Shown: in pieces, positions 1-8,299 of the stretch
How the letters are laid out: every line of letters begins with the position of its first letter
Numbering within the stretch: position 1 is the first letter of the stretch
DNA from: Lachnospiraceae bacterium UBA4381
GTDB taxonomy: Bacteria > Bacillota > Clostridia > Lachnospirales > Lachnospiraceae
Direction of reading: 5' to 3'
Assembly (NCBI GenBank): GCA_002391105.1
Contig: DGRT01000037.1
Span: 1-64,000 of the forward strand
Length of the DNA: 64,000 nt
The notes under the pieces: generated by a model
What the model saw: the letters and a program-made list of their open reading frames with translations, nothing else
Told to the model about the DNA's origin: nothing
Databases searched by the model: none
Program-made: the position numbers and the translations under genes

Positions 1-94
1 CGGTTCCAGGGATGTAACCTAAAAAGGGTGTAGTAGATGGGTGTAGTAGATTTGAAATCAGAAAAAACAGTAAAACCGTGGGAACCCGCATAGT

Positions 95-126
95 AAAAGA
101 GCCTGCCGGGGTAGGCAAGCTCTTTT
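95..126. terminator. Hairpin, probable bidirectional terminator
   Basis: AAAAGAGC pairs with GCTCTTTT and TGCC with GGCA around a six-base loop, with one C-A mismatch. The T-rich ends would serve as a U-tract on either strand. It lies beyond the ftsH stop and may end ftsH transcription or that of a gene left of the window. No efficiency can be judged from sequence. Confidence 0.55.
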
Positions 127-413
127 GGAGAAGGTATTTTGTTACTTATGGGGTGTAGCAAAAAACTATATAATGTATTGGGGGTTACAAGTATCATTAT
201 ACTCAGAACCCCGATGAAGTGTTACCAAAAAAAATATTTTTTTAATTTCTTTTTTGTCTATTTTAACTATTCAGATTTACTGTACTCACAGTTTTTTTAC
301 ATTTTGCTTTTTTACGAGGTTCTTTATTGTGCAATATGTACCATGTTTCCAAATGTACATCTTGTACTCAGATCATTATCCTTCTGAAATTTGTACAAAT
401 CAGCACATTTTAA
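127..413. other. AT-rich non-coding stretch downstream of ftsH
   Basis: This 290-bp stretch is very AT-rich with long T runs. Open frames on the plus strand give Phe/Tyr/Leu-rich peptides without domain character and are not convincing. No tRNA, repeat or riboswitch is visible. Bases 1-94 hold only a 13-bp direct duplication (GGGTGTAGTAGAT, about 26-51) and no identifiable gene. Confidence 0.5.
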
Positions 414-2258
414 CTACTCTTCGAATAAAGCTTCAAATTCTGCACCTGTAATCTTCTCCTTCTCTAACAGAAGATTTGCAGTCTTGTGCAGAATATCTAT
501 ATTTTCCTTCAGGATGCGCTCTGCCTCGGCATAACAATAATCTATTATCTTCTTCACCTCGGCATCTATCTGTGCTCCAACCTGCTCACTGTAAGGCTTC
601 TGATGACCTATCTCTCTTCCGATAAATACTTCCTCGCCTTCGCCTGACTCATAATTGATAAACCCAAGTTCACTTGAGAATCCATACTTGAGCACCATGC
701 TTCTTGCAACTTTTGAAGCCTGCTTTATATCAGCGGAAGCACCTGTCGTAACATCATCAAATATAAGTGACTCGGCTATACGTCCGCCCATGGAAACCTG
801 AATATTCTGGAGCATACGGTTTCTGGTCCAGAACATATCATCATTGTCCGGAAGCGGCATGGTATATCCACCGGCACCTGAACCATTTGGAATGATTGAA
901 ATGGTATATACATCCTCCATTTCATTTAGAAAATGGAACAGTATGGCATGACCTGATTCGTGGTAAGCTGTGATCTTCTTCTCTTTTTCGGAAACGATAC
1001 GTGATCTTTTCTCAGTTCCGATACCAAGCTTTACAAATGCGTCATCCACGTGCTTCTTGGTTATATATGCGCTATTCTCCTTTGCAGCTTTGATAGCAGC
1101 TTCATTTAGAAGATTCTCCAGATCAGCACCGGAGAAACCGGCCGTAGTTCTTGCAACCTCATGGAGGTTGACATCGTCACCAACCGGCTTGTTCTTGATA
1201 TGAACCTTAAGGATCTCCTCACGGCCTTTAACGTCAGGTCGTCCAACCATTACCCGTCTATCAAATCGTCCCGGACGAAGGATAGCCGGATCAAGGATAT
1301 CAGAACGGTTTGTTGCCGCCATAACTATGATACCCTCATTTTCTTCAAATCCATCCATTTCAACCAGAAGCTGGTTAAGTGTCTGCTCTCTCTCGTCATG
1401 ACCACCGCCAAGACCGGAGCCTCTGCGTCTCGCTACCGCATCTATCTCATCTATAAATACTATACATGGACTGTTTTTCTTTGCGTCCTCAAAAAGGTCT
1501 CTTACTCTCGATGCACCGACACCAACGAACATCTCTACAAAGTCCGAACCGGATATGGAGAAAAATGGTACTCCCGCCTCTCCGGATACAGCCTTGGCAA
1601 GAAGAGTTTTACCGGTTCCCGGAGGTCCCTCCAGTATGATACCCTTAGGAATACGGGCGCCAATCGAGGTATATTTTCCGGGATCCTTCAAGAAGTCAAC
1701 TACCTCTTCAAGTTCCTCTTTTTCCTCAGCAAGACCTGCCACATCTCCAAAGGTTATGCCTGTTTCCATATCCTTCTTGGCTCTGCTCTTGCCAAAGTTT
1801 GCAAGCCCGGAATTTCCGCCCATTCCACCGCTTGCCACATTCATTGCTCCCATCTGAGCCGTTACGATCATAAATATAATGACCGCAGCAACCGCCATGA
1901 TAATATATGGAGCAAGTCTCATCAGTACACCGGGTCTGGTTACATCGTGAAGTTTGAATTCCACATCACTACCATCCAGTATTTTCATGGTGTCATTAAC
2001 ATTGGGTGTATAGTAAACTATGGTTCCATCTGTAAGCTTTACCTCTACCTGACCTGTAGGAACCTCACTGTTCTGATAGACATCCACCGCTTCTACAAGT
2101 CCCTCCCTGATATCCTTTTGCAGCTTTGCATCTGTATAATTGTTATTCGTGTCCACGGGCTTTCTAAGCAGTACCCAGGCACCAAACATTATGATCAGGC
2201 ATGCAATCAGGTAAATGAATACCAAATTACTAAAATCACGTCTTTTTTTTGTTTCCAA
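414..2258 (-). CDS. ftsH: ATP-dependent zinc metalloprotease FtsH
   Basis: Membrane-anchored AAA+ protease that extracts and degrades misassembled membrane proteins and some cytosolic regulators; it works as a hexamer. The 614 residues show a first membrane helix at about 12-31, a short external domain, a second helix at about 115-135, Walker A GPPGTGKT at 211-218, Walker B ending FIDEID near 268-273, and the zinc motif HESGH at 433-437. Length is typical. The start is a TTG: a strong AAGGAAGGA lies 8 bases upstream and no better ATG exists. It follows tilS by 24 bases, so the two are probably co-transcribed. The hpt gene usually found between them is absent. Confidence 0.97.
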   Translation of the reverse strand: METKKRRDFSNLVFIYLIACLIIMFGAWVLLRKPVDTNNNYTDAKLQKDIREGLVEAVDVYQNSEVPTGQVEVKLTDGTIVYYTPNVNDTMKILDGSDVEFKLHDVTRPGVLMRLAPYIIMAVAAVIIFMIVTAQMGAMNVASGGMGGNSGLANFGKSRAKKDMETGITFGDVAGLAEEKEELEEVVDFLKDPGKYTSIGARIPKGIILEGPPGTGKTLLAKAVSGEAGVPFFSISGSDFVEMFVGVGASRVRDLFEDAKKNSPCIVFIDEIDAVARRRGSGLGGGHDEREQTLNQLLVEMDGFEENEGIIVMAATNRSDILDPAILRPGRFDRRVMVGRPDVKGREEILKVHIKNKPVGDDVNLHEVARTTAGFSGADLENLLNEAAIKAAKENSAYITKKHVDDAFVKLGIGTEKRSRIVSEKEKKITAYHESGHAILFHFLNEMEDVYTISIIPNGSGAGGYTMPLPDNDDMFWTRNRMLQNIQVSMGGRIAESLIFDDVTTGASADIKQASKVARSMVLKYGFSSELGFINYESGEGEEVFIGREIGHQKPYSEQVGAQIDAEVKKIIDYCYAEAERILKENIDILHKTANLLLEKEKITGAEFEALFEE

Positions 2259-2282
2259 ATGTTTATCCTTCCTTTATTAAGA

Positions 2283-3908
2283 TTACAACCTATCTGCTTT
2301 ATAGGTGATACTCATTATCCGCTTTGTGGCATCTGTTATCTTGTAGCGCTCACTGAGTCTGAGGCCAACCACCCATACGATCTCATTTCCATCAGCTACA
2401 ACTATCATATCGGGGCGTCTGTCCCTCTCCACCTTATTATCCGTAAAGAATCTGGAGAGCTTCTTCCGTCCGCCATCACTTCTGGTCACTATATAATCCC
2501 CATCCTCCGGATGCCTAAATGACAGTGTACCACATATTTTATCACAATCAATCATTTTCGTATATTCATCCCGGGATATCTCATTTATCTCCTCCCTGGA
2601 TAATATATTTATGGAAAATGCACTCTGAAGACTTTCCGCCTGTCCTTCCTGAGTGCTCCGGGCTTCAGTATATACCTTTATTTTGTTATAAACCTTTTCA
2701 GCTACCATGCCATAAGGAAGACTGATTCTCTTGCCGGTTTCCATATCAGCAAGCTCGATAACCGACCTGATATGATTCCGGGTTATATCCTTCCTTCTTC
2801 CACAGACCATTTCAAGAAAGCGGAGAACTATCTCGCCCTTTTCCAGATTATTTCTATTACTATTTGAATTAATCAGGGAAATGTCTATGGAAACACTATC
2901 CACTAAATGTTTATGTCCGGGACAAACCCGTTCGTCAGTCTTACTATCCTCTGTCAGATCATTTCCTGAATAGTCCTTATCTATCTGATACATTTTCCTG
3001 ATAGCATCATTTGTCCGGCTATACTCATTTTTTTCAAACAAAGTAATGTCTCTTACCTGTTGCTCTGTATATATTCTCAGTTCTTCAGCATCCCTGGCAA
3101 TATCCACTATATGCTGAACAGCGCCTTCATTTATTCTTACAAGCTCCGGTATAACTATGTGTCTAAGCTTGTTTCTCGTATAATCAGTCTGGAGATTGGT
3201 CGAATCAGTAACATAGTCCTGACCAAGCTCTCTTAGAAATTCTTCTATTCGGGCTCTTGATTCCATCAGAAGCGGTCTGATGATCCGGTCTCTGACAGGT
3301 CTGATTCCTGCAAGTCCAAGAAGTGAACTACCGCGTATCATATTATATATTACTGTTTCCGCCAGATCGTCCCTGTTGTGAGCTACCGCTATAACCGTCC
3401 TTCCTGCAGTCTCTGTTCTTCCTACTGTCTCCTGTCTTCCTGATAACTTCTTCATATCTGATATTTTTTCATCTGAATGCTTTTTGTCCAGTTGCTTCTC
3501 ACCTGATAGTTCTACGTCCGAATATATCCTATCAGTCAGTTCTTCACCCAGATTCTCCGCCTCCCTGTTAAAGCAATCATATCGGAACCGCCTGCCGGCT
3601 TCCTCTTCTGTGAGATGCAACCTTTCGGCCATTTCAGGAATATTTGCCGTATAGACCTTACACTCAACTCCCAGACTACGGGAAAGCTCCTCAACAAACT
3701 GCTGGTCTCTCTTCGCCTCTTCTCCGCGTATTCCATGATTAACATGAACAACTCTTACATCAGAGGGGTTCTTCAGCATAAGTATCACTCTTAAAAGAGC
3801 AACTGAATCAGCTCCTCCTGACACGCCTATTACCACTTTATCTTCAGGGCGGAGCATATCATACTCTTCAATATACGATTTTACTGATTCCAGAAAATCT
3901 GCTTTCAT
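2283..3908 (-). CDS. tilS: tRNA(Ile)-lysidine synthase TilS
   Basis: Converts C34 of the tRNA(Ile) CAU anticodon to lysidine using ATP and lysine, so that the tRNA reads AUA as Ile. The PP-loop motif SGGADS is at residues 30-35 and the conserved AHNRDDLAET segment follows the insert. At 541 residues it is longer than the usual 430-470. The excess lies in a hydrophilic, Lys/Asp/Ser-rich insert at about 125-172, just before the AHN motif, and a second variable stretch at about 300-355. Part of the first insert is encoded by an 18-bp tandem duplication (3406-3441). The start is an ATG after GGGAGACAAC. It sits between divIC and ftsH, as in many Firmicutes. Confidence 0.95.
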   Translation of the reverse strand: MKADFLESVKSYIEEYDMLRPEDKVVIGVSGGADSVALLRVILMLKNPSDVRVVHVNHGIRGEEAKRDQQFVEELSRSLGVECKVYTANIPEMAERLHLTEEEAGRRFRYDCFNREAENLGEELTDRIYSDVELSGEKQLDKKHSDEKISDMKKLSGRQETVGRTETAGRTVIAVAHNRDDLAETVIYNMIRGSSLLGLAGIRPVRDRIIRPLLMESRARIEEFLRELGQDYVTDSTNLQTDYTRNKLRHIVIPELVRINEGAVQHIVDIARDAEELRIYTEQQVRDITLFEKNEYSRTNDAIRKMYQIDKDYSGNDLTEDSKTDERVCPGHKHLVDSVSIDISLINSNSNRNNLEKGEIVLRFLEMVCGRRKDITRNHIRSVIELADMETGKRISLPYGMVAEKVYNKIKVYTEARSTQEGQAESLQSAFSINILSREEINEISRDEYTKMIDCDKICGTLSFRHPEDGDYIVTRSDGGRKKLSRFFTDNKVERDRRPDMIVVADGNEIVWVVGLRLSERYKITDATKRIMSITYKADRL

Positions 3909-3971
3909 GTTGTCTCCCAGTTTATTTTCAAAAATAAATAGCAGCCGACAGACCCCTCCGTCAACTGCTAC

Positions 3972-4286
3972 CTAATCATCTTTTTCTTTTGGCTTTATAA
4001 GTATCTCATCACTGTTAACCAGTCCCAGTTTATTCTTGGCCTCATCCTCGATATACTTTTTAGTCTTCATATATTTCTCACGTTCATCGAGCTGAGCTGA
4101 TTTATTGTTTGCCTCTTCCAACTGTGTTTCCAGTTGCGTCTGAACAATAGCAAGTTCCTTATCCCTCTGATGCAATCTTGCAGTACGATATCCACATACA
4201 AGGATTACAATAAGTGCAACCATAAATGCGAAGGCAAGACCAACACGAGACTGTCTATTCGATTTTCTAACATTCCTTCTTGCCAT
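3972..4286 (-). CDS. divIC: Septum formation initiator (DivIC/FtsL family)
   Basis: Small bitopic division protein of 104 residues: a basic N-terminus, one membrane helix at about 16-34 and an external coiled coil at about 38-75. DivIC pairs with FtsL and DivIB (FtsQ) at the septum to activate septal wall synthesis. The C-terminal half carries the family pattern EDEAKNKLGLVNSDEI. Conserved synteny supports the call: in Bacillus and Clostridia it lies downstream of the S4 gene and upstream of tilS. A GGGGAGAAG motif precedes the ATG. The intervening sporulation genes yabP and yabQ are missing here. Confidence 0.88.
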   Translation of the reverse strand: MARRNVRKSNRQSRVGLAFAFMVALIVILVCGYRTARLHQRDKELAIVQTQLETQLEEANNKSAQLDEREKYMKTKKYIEDEAKNKLGLVNSDEILIKPKEKDD

Positions 4287-4364
4287 GTCAGCTTCTTCTC
4301 CCCTGATAATAACGAAAATACTTATTTAGTATAAAATATGTTTACATAATATGCAAGTAAAATC

Positions 4365-4604
4365 TCATATCAATTCATACATTTCAGCCGCTTCATCCTT
4401 TTTCACAGTCTCTGCGACCTTAAGAACTCTGACTCTTACAGTTTTATTACCAAAAACTATCTCCAGCTCATCCCCGACCTTTACGTCATAGGATGCTCTT
4501 GCCGGCTTTCCACCAACCAGAACTCTGCCTGCATCACAAGCCTCATTTGCTACAGTTCTTCTCTTTATAAGTCTTGATACCTTTAAATATTTATCTAATC
4601 TCAT
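4365..4604 (-). CDS. S4-domain RNA-binding protein (YabO/HslR family)
   Basis: A 79-residue protein that is almost entirely an S4 domain (MRLDKYLKVSRLIKRRTVAN at the start). The family includes YabO/RqcP and HslR, which bind 50S subunits carrying stalled peptidyl-tRNA; RqcP works with RqcH in C-terminal tailing of stalled chains. That exact role here is inferred from family and position. I chose the ATG at 4604 because AGGAGAG lies 6 bases upstream; an in-frame start ten codons earlier lies inside a dispersed palindromic repeat and lacks a ribosome site. It sits between hup and divIC, as yabO does. Confidence 0.9.
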   Translation of the reverse strand: MRLDKYLKVSRLIKRRTVANEACDAGRVLVGGKPARASYDVKVGDELEIVFGNKTVRVRVLKVAETVKKDEAAEMYELI

Positions 4605-4626
4605 TTTTCTCTCTCCTACTACAAAA

Positions 4627-4687
4627 TGTGACAAAGTGCCTGTCCCCCTGTCACATTTTGTGACATGGTGCCTGTCCCCTTGTCACA
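4627..4687. repeat. Dimer of REP-like palindrome (GTGACA...GGTGCCTGTCCCC...TGTCACA)
   Basis: Two 29-bp copies (4627-4655 and 4659-4687), separated by TTT, each have TGTGACA and TGTCACA arms around GTGCCTGTCCCC. An almost identical dimer lies at 49888-49949. Here it sits between the hup terminator and the S4 gene start. Confidence 0.85.
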
Positions 4688-4690
4688 TAA

Positions 4691-4723
4691 AATGAAACCT
4701 GCCGCGACATATGACGCGGCAGG
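4691..4723 (-). terminator. Rho-independent terminator of hup
   Basis: Perfect 9-bp stem CCTGCCGCG/CGCGGCAGG (4698-4706 with 4715-4723) with an 8-base loop, followed on the minus strand by a T-rich tract. It lies 28 bp after the hup stop and makes hup a separate unit. Confidence 0.9.
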
Positions 4724-4750
4724 TAACTATATCATATCTGAATATTCAAA

Positions 4751-5023
4751 TTAGTTAAGAGCATCCTTGAATGCCTTACCAGCCTTGAACTTAGGAGCCT
4801 TAGAAGCCTTGATCTTAAGTGTCTCGCCTGTTCTTGGGTTGTGACCTGTTCTAGCTGCTGTCTCCTTAACTTCAAATGTACCGAAGCCTACAAGCTGTAC
4901 CTTATCACCAGCCTTAAGTGCTCCCTCTACAGCATCGATAAATGCCTTAAGTGCCTTCTCTGAATCAGCCTTTGTAAGACCTGCGTTCTCAGCGATTGCT
5001 GCAACAAGTTCTGTTTTGTTCAT
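4751..5023 (-). CDS. hup: DNA-binding protein HU
   Basis: Histone-like nucleoid protein of 90 residues, the standard HU length. It starts [20 protein letters not shown], has the GFGTFEV hinge near 46-52, and the beta-arm consensus [11 protein letters not shown] near 57-67, which inserts into the minor groove. It binds DNA as a dimer and bends it without sequence specificity. A consensus promoter lies upstream, AGGAGGAATTCTAACG precedes the ATG and a strong terminator follows, so it is monocistronic and probably highly expressed. Its place next to the S4 gene and divIC matches other Clostridia. Confidence 0.98.
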   Translation of the reverse strand: MNKTELVAAIAENAGLTKADSEKALKAFIDAVEGALKAGDKVQLVGFGTFEVKETAARTGHNPRTGETLKIKASKAPKFKAGKAFKDALN

Positions 5024-5100
5024 CGTTAGAATTCCTCCTAAATAATACTTAATATATAGTCACTCCAGTTCCCTTCATCCGAACTAAAATGCTCTATCTA

Positions 5101-5128
5101 ATTATACGTTTTATCCCCTAAAAGTCAA
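5101..5128 (-). promoter_or_regulatory. Sigma-A promoter of hup
   Basis: On the minus strand TTGACT (5128-5123) and TATAAT (5106-5101) are separated by 16 bp. The leader to the hup start is about 70 bases. Confidence 0.85.
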
Positions 5129-5199
5129 GTGGAAACATAAGGAAATGCTTATTTTCCCTTTATTTTTCTATGTTTTTCCAAATAATATCATTATTTATA

Positions 5200-6084
5200 T
5201 CAAACTGTTATTTCAATAGCATATTCAGCTTCGAATACCTCACCCACATCAAGAGCGTTATCATATTCTCTATCTTCTATGCTTCCTGAAAAATCCTCCC
5301 TGTCTGCTCTGCCATACCAAGGTTCAATACATACAAATGGTGCACCCTTTCCGGCAGGCGACCAGAGACCAAACAGAGGTGCATCAAAGTTTACTGTTAC
5401 ATAAGGCATTCCACTCGGTTCACAGAGGCTTACCTTGCTTGCCTGATGCTTCTCCACTATTAGAGCATCCTTATCGAACATATGCTCATCTATAGCAACC
5501 ATACCTCCATCATTTTTCAGTACATGTCCCTCTGTCTCCAGAAGCCCATTGCCACTGAGCAGTCCATAGGTTATATCCTTATCTGTGTCAAAGCACAGCT
5601 TGTATTCACTCTGTTTGCCCTTTTCTCCCAGCGGACACATAAAAGCAGGATGCCCGCCTATCTGAAAATGAATCTTCTTGTCATCAAGATTTATCACTCT
5701 CCACTTAGTCTTAAGCTTATACTTATCAAGTGTATATTCTATTTCAAGAGCAAACTTAAATGGATATCTCTTAAGTGTATCCTCATTATAGTCCAATCTA
5801 AACAGTGCCCTCTTGCCATCTGACTGTTTTACAAGCTTAAAATCCATATCTCTCGCAAAGCCATGCTGTCCCATAGGATAGTCTGTTCCATCTACTACAA
5901 ACTTGGAATCCTTCAGGCTTCCTACTATAGGGAAAAGCACCGGAGCACTCCTCTTCCAGTATCTTTCATCAGCATTCCACAGATACTGCTTTCCATTTTC
6001 CTTTGAAAGTATGCTGGCAAGCTCAGCTCCCTGCTGGTTAATAGTAACCTTAACATTCATATTTTCCAGATAAAATTTTTGCAT
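5200..6084 (-). CDS. Aldose 1-epimerase family protein (LacX-like)
   Basis: A 294-residue galactose-mutarotase-fold protein of the LacX type. Family features include the N-terminal GAELASILSKENGKQYLW, then RSAPVLFPIVG, the HGFARD motif near 74-79, a GGHPAF motif near 142-147 and a C-terminal EPWYGRAD. Members interconvert anomers of free sugars or hexose 6-phosphates, but the substrate of the LacX branch is mostly unknown. It has no sugar-pathway neighbour: hup is upstream, an alpha/beta hydrolase downstream, and gaps on both sides suggest its own transcript. Only the family assignment is secure. Confidence 0.85.
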   Translation of the reverse strand: MQKFYLENMNVKVTINQQGAELASILSKENGKQYLWNADERYWKRSAPVLFPIVGSLKDSKFVVDGTDYPMGQHGFARDMDFKLVKQSDGKRALFRLDYNEDTLKRYPFKFALEIEYTLDKYKLKTKWRVINLDDKKIHFQIGGHPAFMCPLGEKGKQSEYKLCFDTDKDITYGLLSGNGLLETEGHVLKNDGGMVAIDEHMFDKDALIVEKHQASKVSLCEPSGMPYVTVNFDAPLFGLWSPAGKGAPFVCIEPWYGRADREDFSGSIEDREYDNALDVGEVFEAEYAIEITV

Positions 6085-6168
6085 ATCCTACTCATTCCTT
6101 CCTATCTTAAGATGTCTAAGATGCTATAATGCTATAATACTATACCTCAATTATATTTATTCTCCCTG

Positions 6169-6325
6169 CTTCATCACTTCTGTATCTCCTCCAAGGACTT
6201 CATCACTTCTGTATCTCCTCCAAGGACTTCATCACTTCTGTATCTCCTCCAGGAACCTCACCATTTCTATATCTTCCCAAAGAACCTCTTTACTTCTGTA
6301 TCTCCTCTAAGAACCTCTTCACTTC
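6169..6325. repeat. 29-bp tandem repeat running through the 3' end of the hydrolase gene
   Basis: Five units of 29 bp (6177-6205, 6206-6234, 6235-6263, 6264-6292, 6293-6321) plus partial flanks. Units 1 and 2 are identical and the others diverge. Unit 5 encodes the C-terminus of the hydrolase (FLEEIQK) and unit 4 contains its stop codon. The rest lie downstream, and since 29 is not a multiple of three each unit is in a different frame. Confidence 0.9.
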
Positions 6326-7216
6326 AAACCACGCTGCTTTTGATTCTTCCATCAGGGTTCCACTCATCTGAAATACATGGAACATCCCATTATATTTGGT
6401 AAATCTCACCTTTACCCCCGCTGCCCTCGCCTTTGCAGCAACCGACTCAGAATCACTCAGAAGCATCTCATCCGTACCAACCTGTATGAGCATAGGCGGA
6501 AATCCGGTAAAGTCTCCAAACAGTGGTGAGATACGAGGATCTCTGGGATTTGCATCCCCTATATAAGGATTGTTAAATATCAGCTCGCTCCTGTCATTTC
6601 CAAATACAGGATCTATATCGTAATTCTCCTTATAAGACCTTCCGCTGGCTGTCACATCTGTCCAGGGAGACATAGCAACAAGTCCCGCAGGAAGCTTCTG
6701 CCATCTGGACTTAAGTGTATGGCACATTCCCATAGCAAGCCCGCCACCGGCTGAATCGCCTGCCACAATTATCTGTTCATTTGTGTAGCCCTGATCAAGT
6801 ATCCACTCATAAGCTCTGAGAGCATCCTCAATGGCTGCCGGAAACTTATGCTCCGGTGCAACCCTGTAATCTACCGTCAGAACCGTTGCACCGCCACCCA
6901 CTTCAGAATATAGCCCCGCCATATTCTTATAATGTCTTCTCATGGCACCTACATAACCGCCACCATGCAAATGAAGTATGATCCAGGGACTGGTAGAATC
7001 CTTCCAGGTCAGCCGCTCCATCTCGAAGCTGTCAGATTCGTTATCTCCAAGAGTTATCCTCTCTGCCTCCAGATGGTCAGGATAATTGTACTCTATATCC
7101 ATTTCGCTCCTGCCAAAGGAATTAGTGCTGTATCTCTCAGTCAGTTTTTTATTGCTGTTGAACTCTGCAACAAGCATCTTCACTATTCTACTTTTCCTGC
7201 TTAGCTCGTTATCCAT
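6290..7216 (-). CDS. Alpha/beta hydrolase (hormone-sensitive lipase-type esterase)
   Basis: Serine esterase of 308 residues with the HSL-family oxyanion motif HGGGY at 84-88 and nucleophile motif GDSAGG at 153-158 (Ser155). Asp249 and His280 (in MFHVF) are well placed to complete the triad. No signal peptide, so it is cytosolic. HSL-type esterases usually act on short-chain acyl esters; the substrate here is unknown. It follows the zinc-ribbon membrane protein and the acetyltransferase-like gene, so a role in acyl ester turnover is possible but inferred. The 3' end is built from a tandem repeat that continues past the stop codon. Confidence 0.9.
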   Translation of the reverse strand: MDNELSRKSRIVKMLVAEFNSNKKLTERYSTNSFGRSEMDIEYNYPDHLEAERITLGDNESDSFEMERLTWKDSTSPWIILHLHGGGYVGAMRRHYKNMAGLYSEVGGGATVLTVDYRVAPEHKFPAAIEDALRAYEWILDQGYTNEQIIVAGDSAGGGLAMGMCHTLKSRWQKLPAGLVAMSPWTDVTASGRSYKENYDIDPVFGNDRSELIFNNPYIGDANPRDPRISPLFGDFTGFPPMLIQVGTDEMLLSDSESVAAKARAAGVKVRFTKYNGMFHVFQMSGTLMEESKAAWFEVKRFLEEIQK

Positions 7217-7308
7217 AGACCCCTTTCCTAAGTAACCCTTATTTTATTATAATCATGCCTTCCATTTGATTAGTACATCATTATGTAAGAAATCATCTCT
7301 GATTACAA

Positions 7309-7452
7309 AAGCTTCTCTGCATCCTGACACAGAAGCCTCTCTGCATCCTGACACAGAAGCCTCTCTGCCATCCTGAAACAGAAACTTCTCAGCTTCTCTG
7401 ATATAGAATCCTCTCAGCAATCTGATACAGCAGCTTCTCTGCATCCTGATAT
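7309..7452. repeat. Degenerate 24-bp tandem repeat
   Basis: About six units of 22-25 bp resembling GCTTCTCTGCATCCTGACAC fill the gap between two minus-strand genes. The first two are nearly identical and the rest decay. A short frame through it repeats an 8-residue motif but lacks coding features, so it is treated as non-coding. Confidence 0.8.
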
Positions 7453-7471
7453 TAAAATCCCCTTTATCTGG

Positions 7472-8173
7472 TCAGATATGAAACCTTCTTTTTATCTCAT
7501 TTGATATCATATTCTGCCCAAGAAGTATAGTTCCCAGCAGAACCAGACCTGTAACCAGAAATGCTATAAGTGCAAAAAATGAAGTATGCACCAGTTTGGT
7601 CATGTGGAGGATTATAAGTATTGCCGAAAGCACAAATACTGTAATCTCCGTCATGATGTAGGTCTGCCAGTCATCGATACCAACTATCATAAGAACCACC
7701 ATTCCCACATCAACAGCCATAAGTGCTATAGGAATCGCGTATCCAAAGGACCAGCCCTTATAATCCAACAGCACATCCAGTATTATAACAAGCGCTATAG
7801 CCAGCAGCAACTGGACCTGTATAATGCGCTGCATGCTTTTTCTCTTTCTCACAGAATACAGAAGCGTAATAATGCCATACAGAAGTCCCGCTCCTACTAT
7901 CAGTGACCAATATACTCCATTGAAGGTCAGATAGTTTACCAGCAGGACTATTACCTCCGCTACGATAGCAGCAAATATTACTCCTCTTATTATATATTGC
8001 ATCAATCTGGTGGATATAGTCACATCCGGATATGTAAGTGATCTGGACATCTGATCCACGCCGGAGGTTTCTTCCTCCTCATCCCCGATTGTTTCAAGAA
8101 CCCCATTGCACAAGGGACACTTGACAGCATCATCTACTATATTAATATTACATCTCACGCAACGTCTTGCCAT
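7472..8173 (-). CDS. DUF6320-type zinc-ribbon membrane protein
   Basis: A 233-residue protein. An N-terminal treble Cys pattern CVRC...CPLC (Cys5, 8, 19, 22) forms a zinc ribbon, followed by a short acidic linker and six hydrophobic segments from about residue 62 to 225. The architecture and position beside an alcohol acetyltransferase-like gene match DUF6320 of Lachnospiraceae; that name is from memory. Its biochemical role is unknown. It lies between the acetyltransferase and the esterase on the same strand. The 126-bp gap before it is low-complexity (repeated TCCTGATTTT), so transcription may or may not continue through from the Bat operon. Confidence 0.75.
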   Translation of the reverse strand: MARRCVRCNINIVDDAVKCPLCNGVLETIGDEEEETSGVDQMSRSLTYPDVTISTRLMQYIIRGVIFAAIVAEVIVLLVNYLTFNGVYWSLIVGAGLLYGIITLLYSVRKRKSMQRIIQVQLLLAIALVIILDVLLDYKGWSFGYAIPIALMAVDVGMVVLMIVGIDDWQTYIMTEITVFVLSAILIILHMTKLVHTSFFALIAFLVTGLVLLGTILLGQNMISNEIKRRFHI

Positions 8174-8299
8174 CTGTTTCTTCTTTCCTGATATTTCCTG
8201 ATTTTCCTGATTTTTCAGATTTTTCCTGTTTTACCTGATATTCCCCTGATATATTACGATGTTGGTGTCATAATCAGCCTTTGACACTTGAACCGGCAT

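Noticed and set aside
139..387. 82-residue plus-strand ORF after ftsH
   Set aside because: The sequence is AT-rich with a Phe/Tyr/Leu-heavy peptide, the only start near a purine-rich site is a TTG, and no domain or helix pattern makes sense.
1161..2522. 453-residue plus-strand ORF antisense to ftsH and tilS
   Set aside because: It crosses two well-supported genes in the opposite strand, its composition is a shadow of theirs, and it has no ribosome site.
7253..7444. Short ORF with an eight-residue repeat
   Set aside because: It is only the translation of the 24-bp tandem array and lacks a ribosome site or domain.
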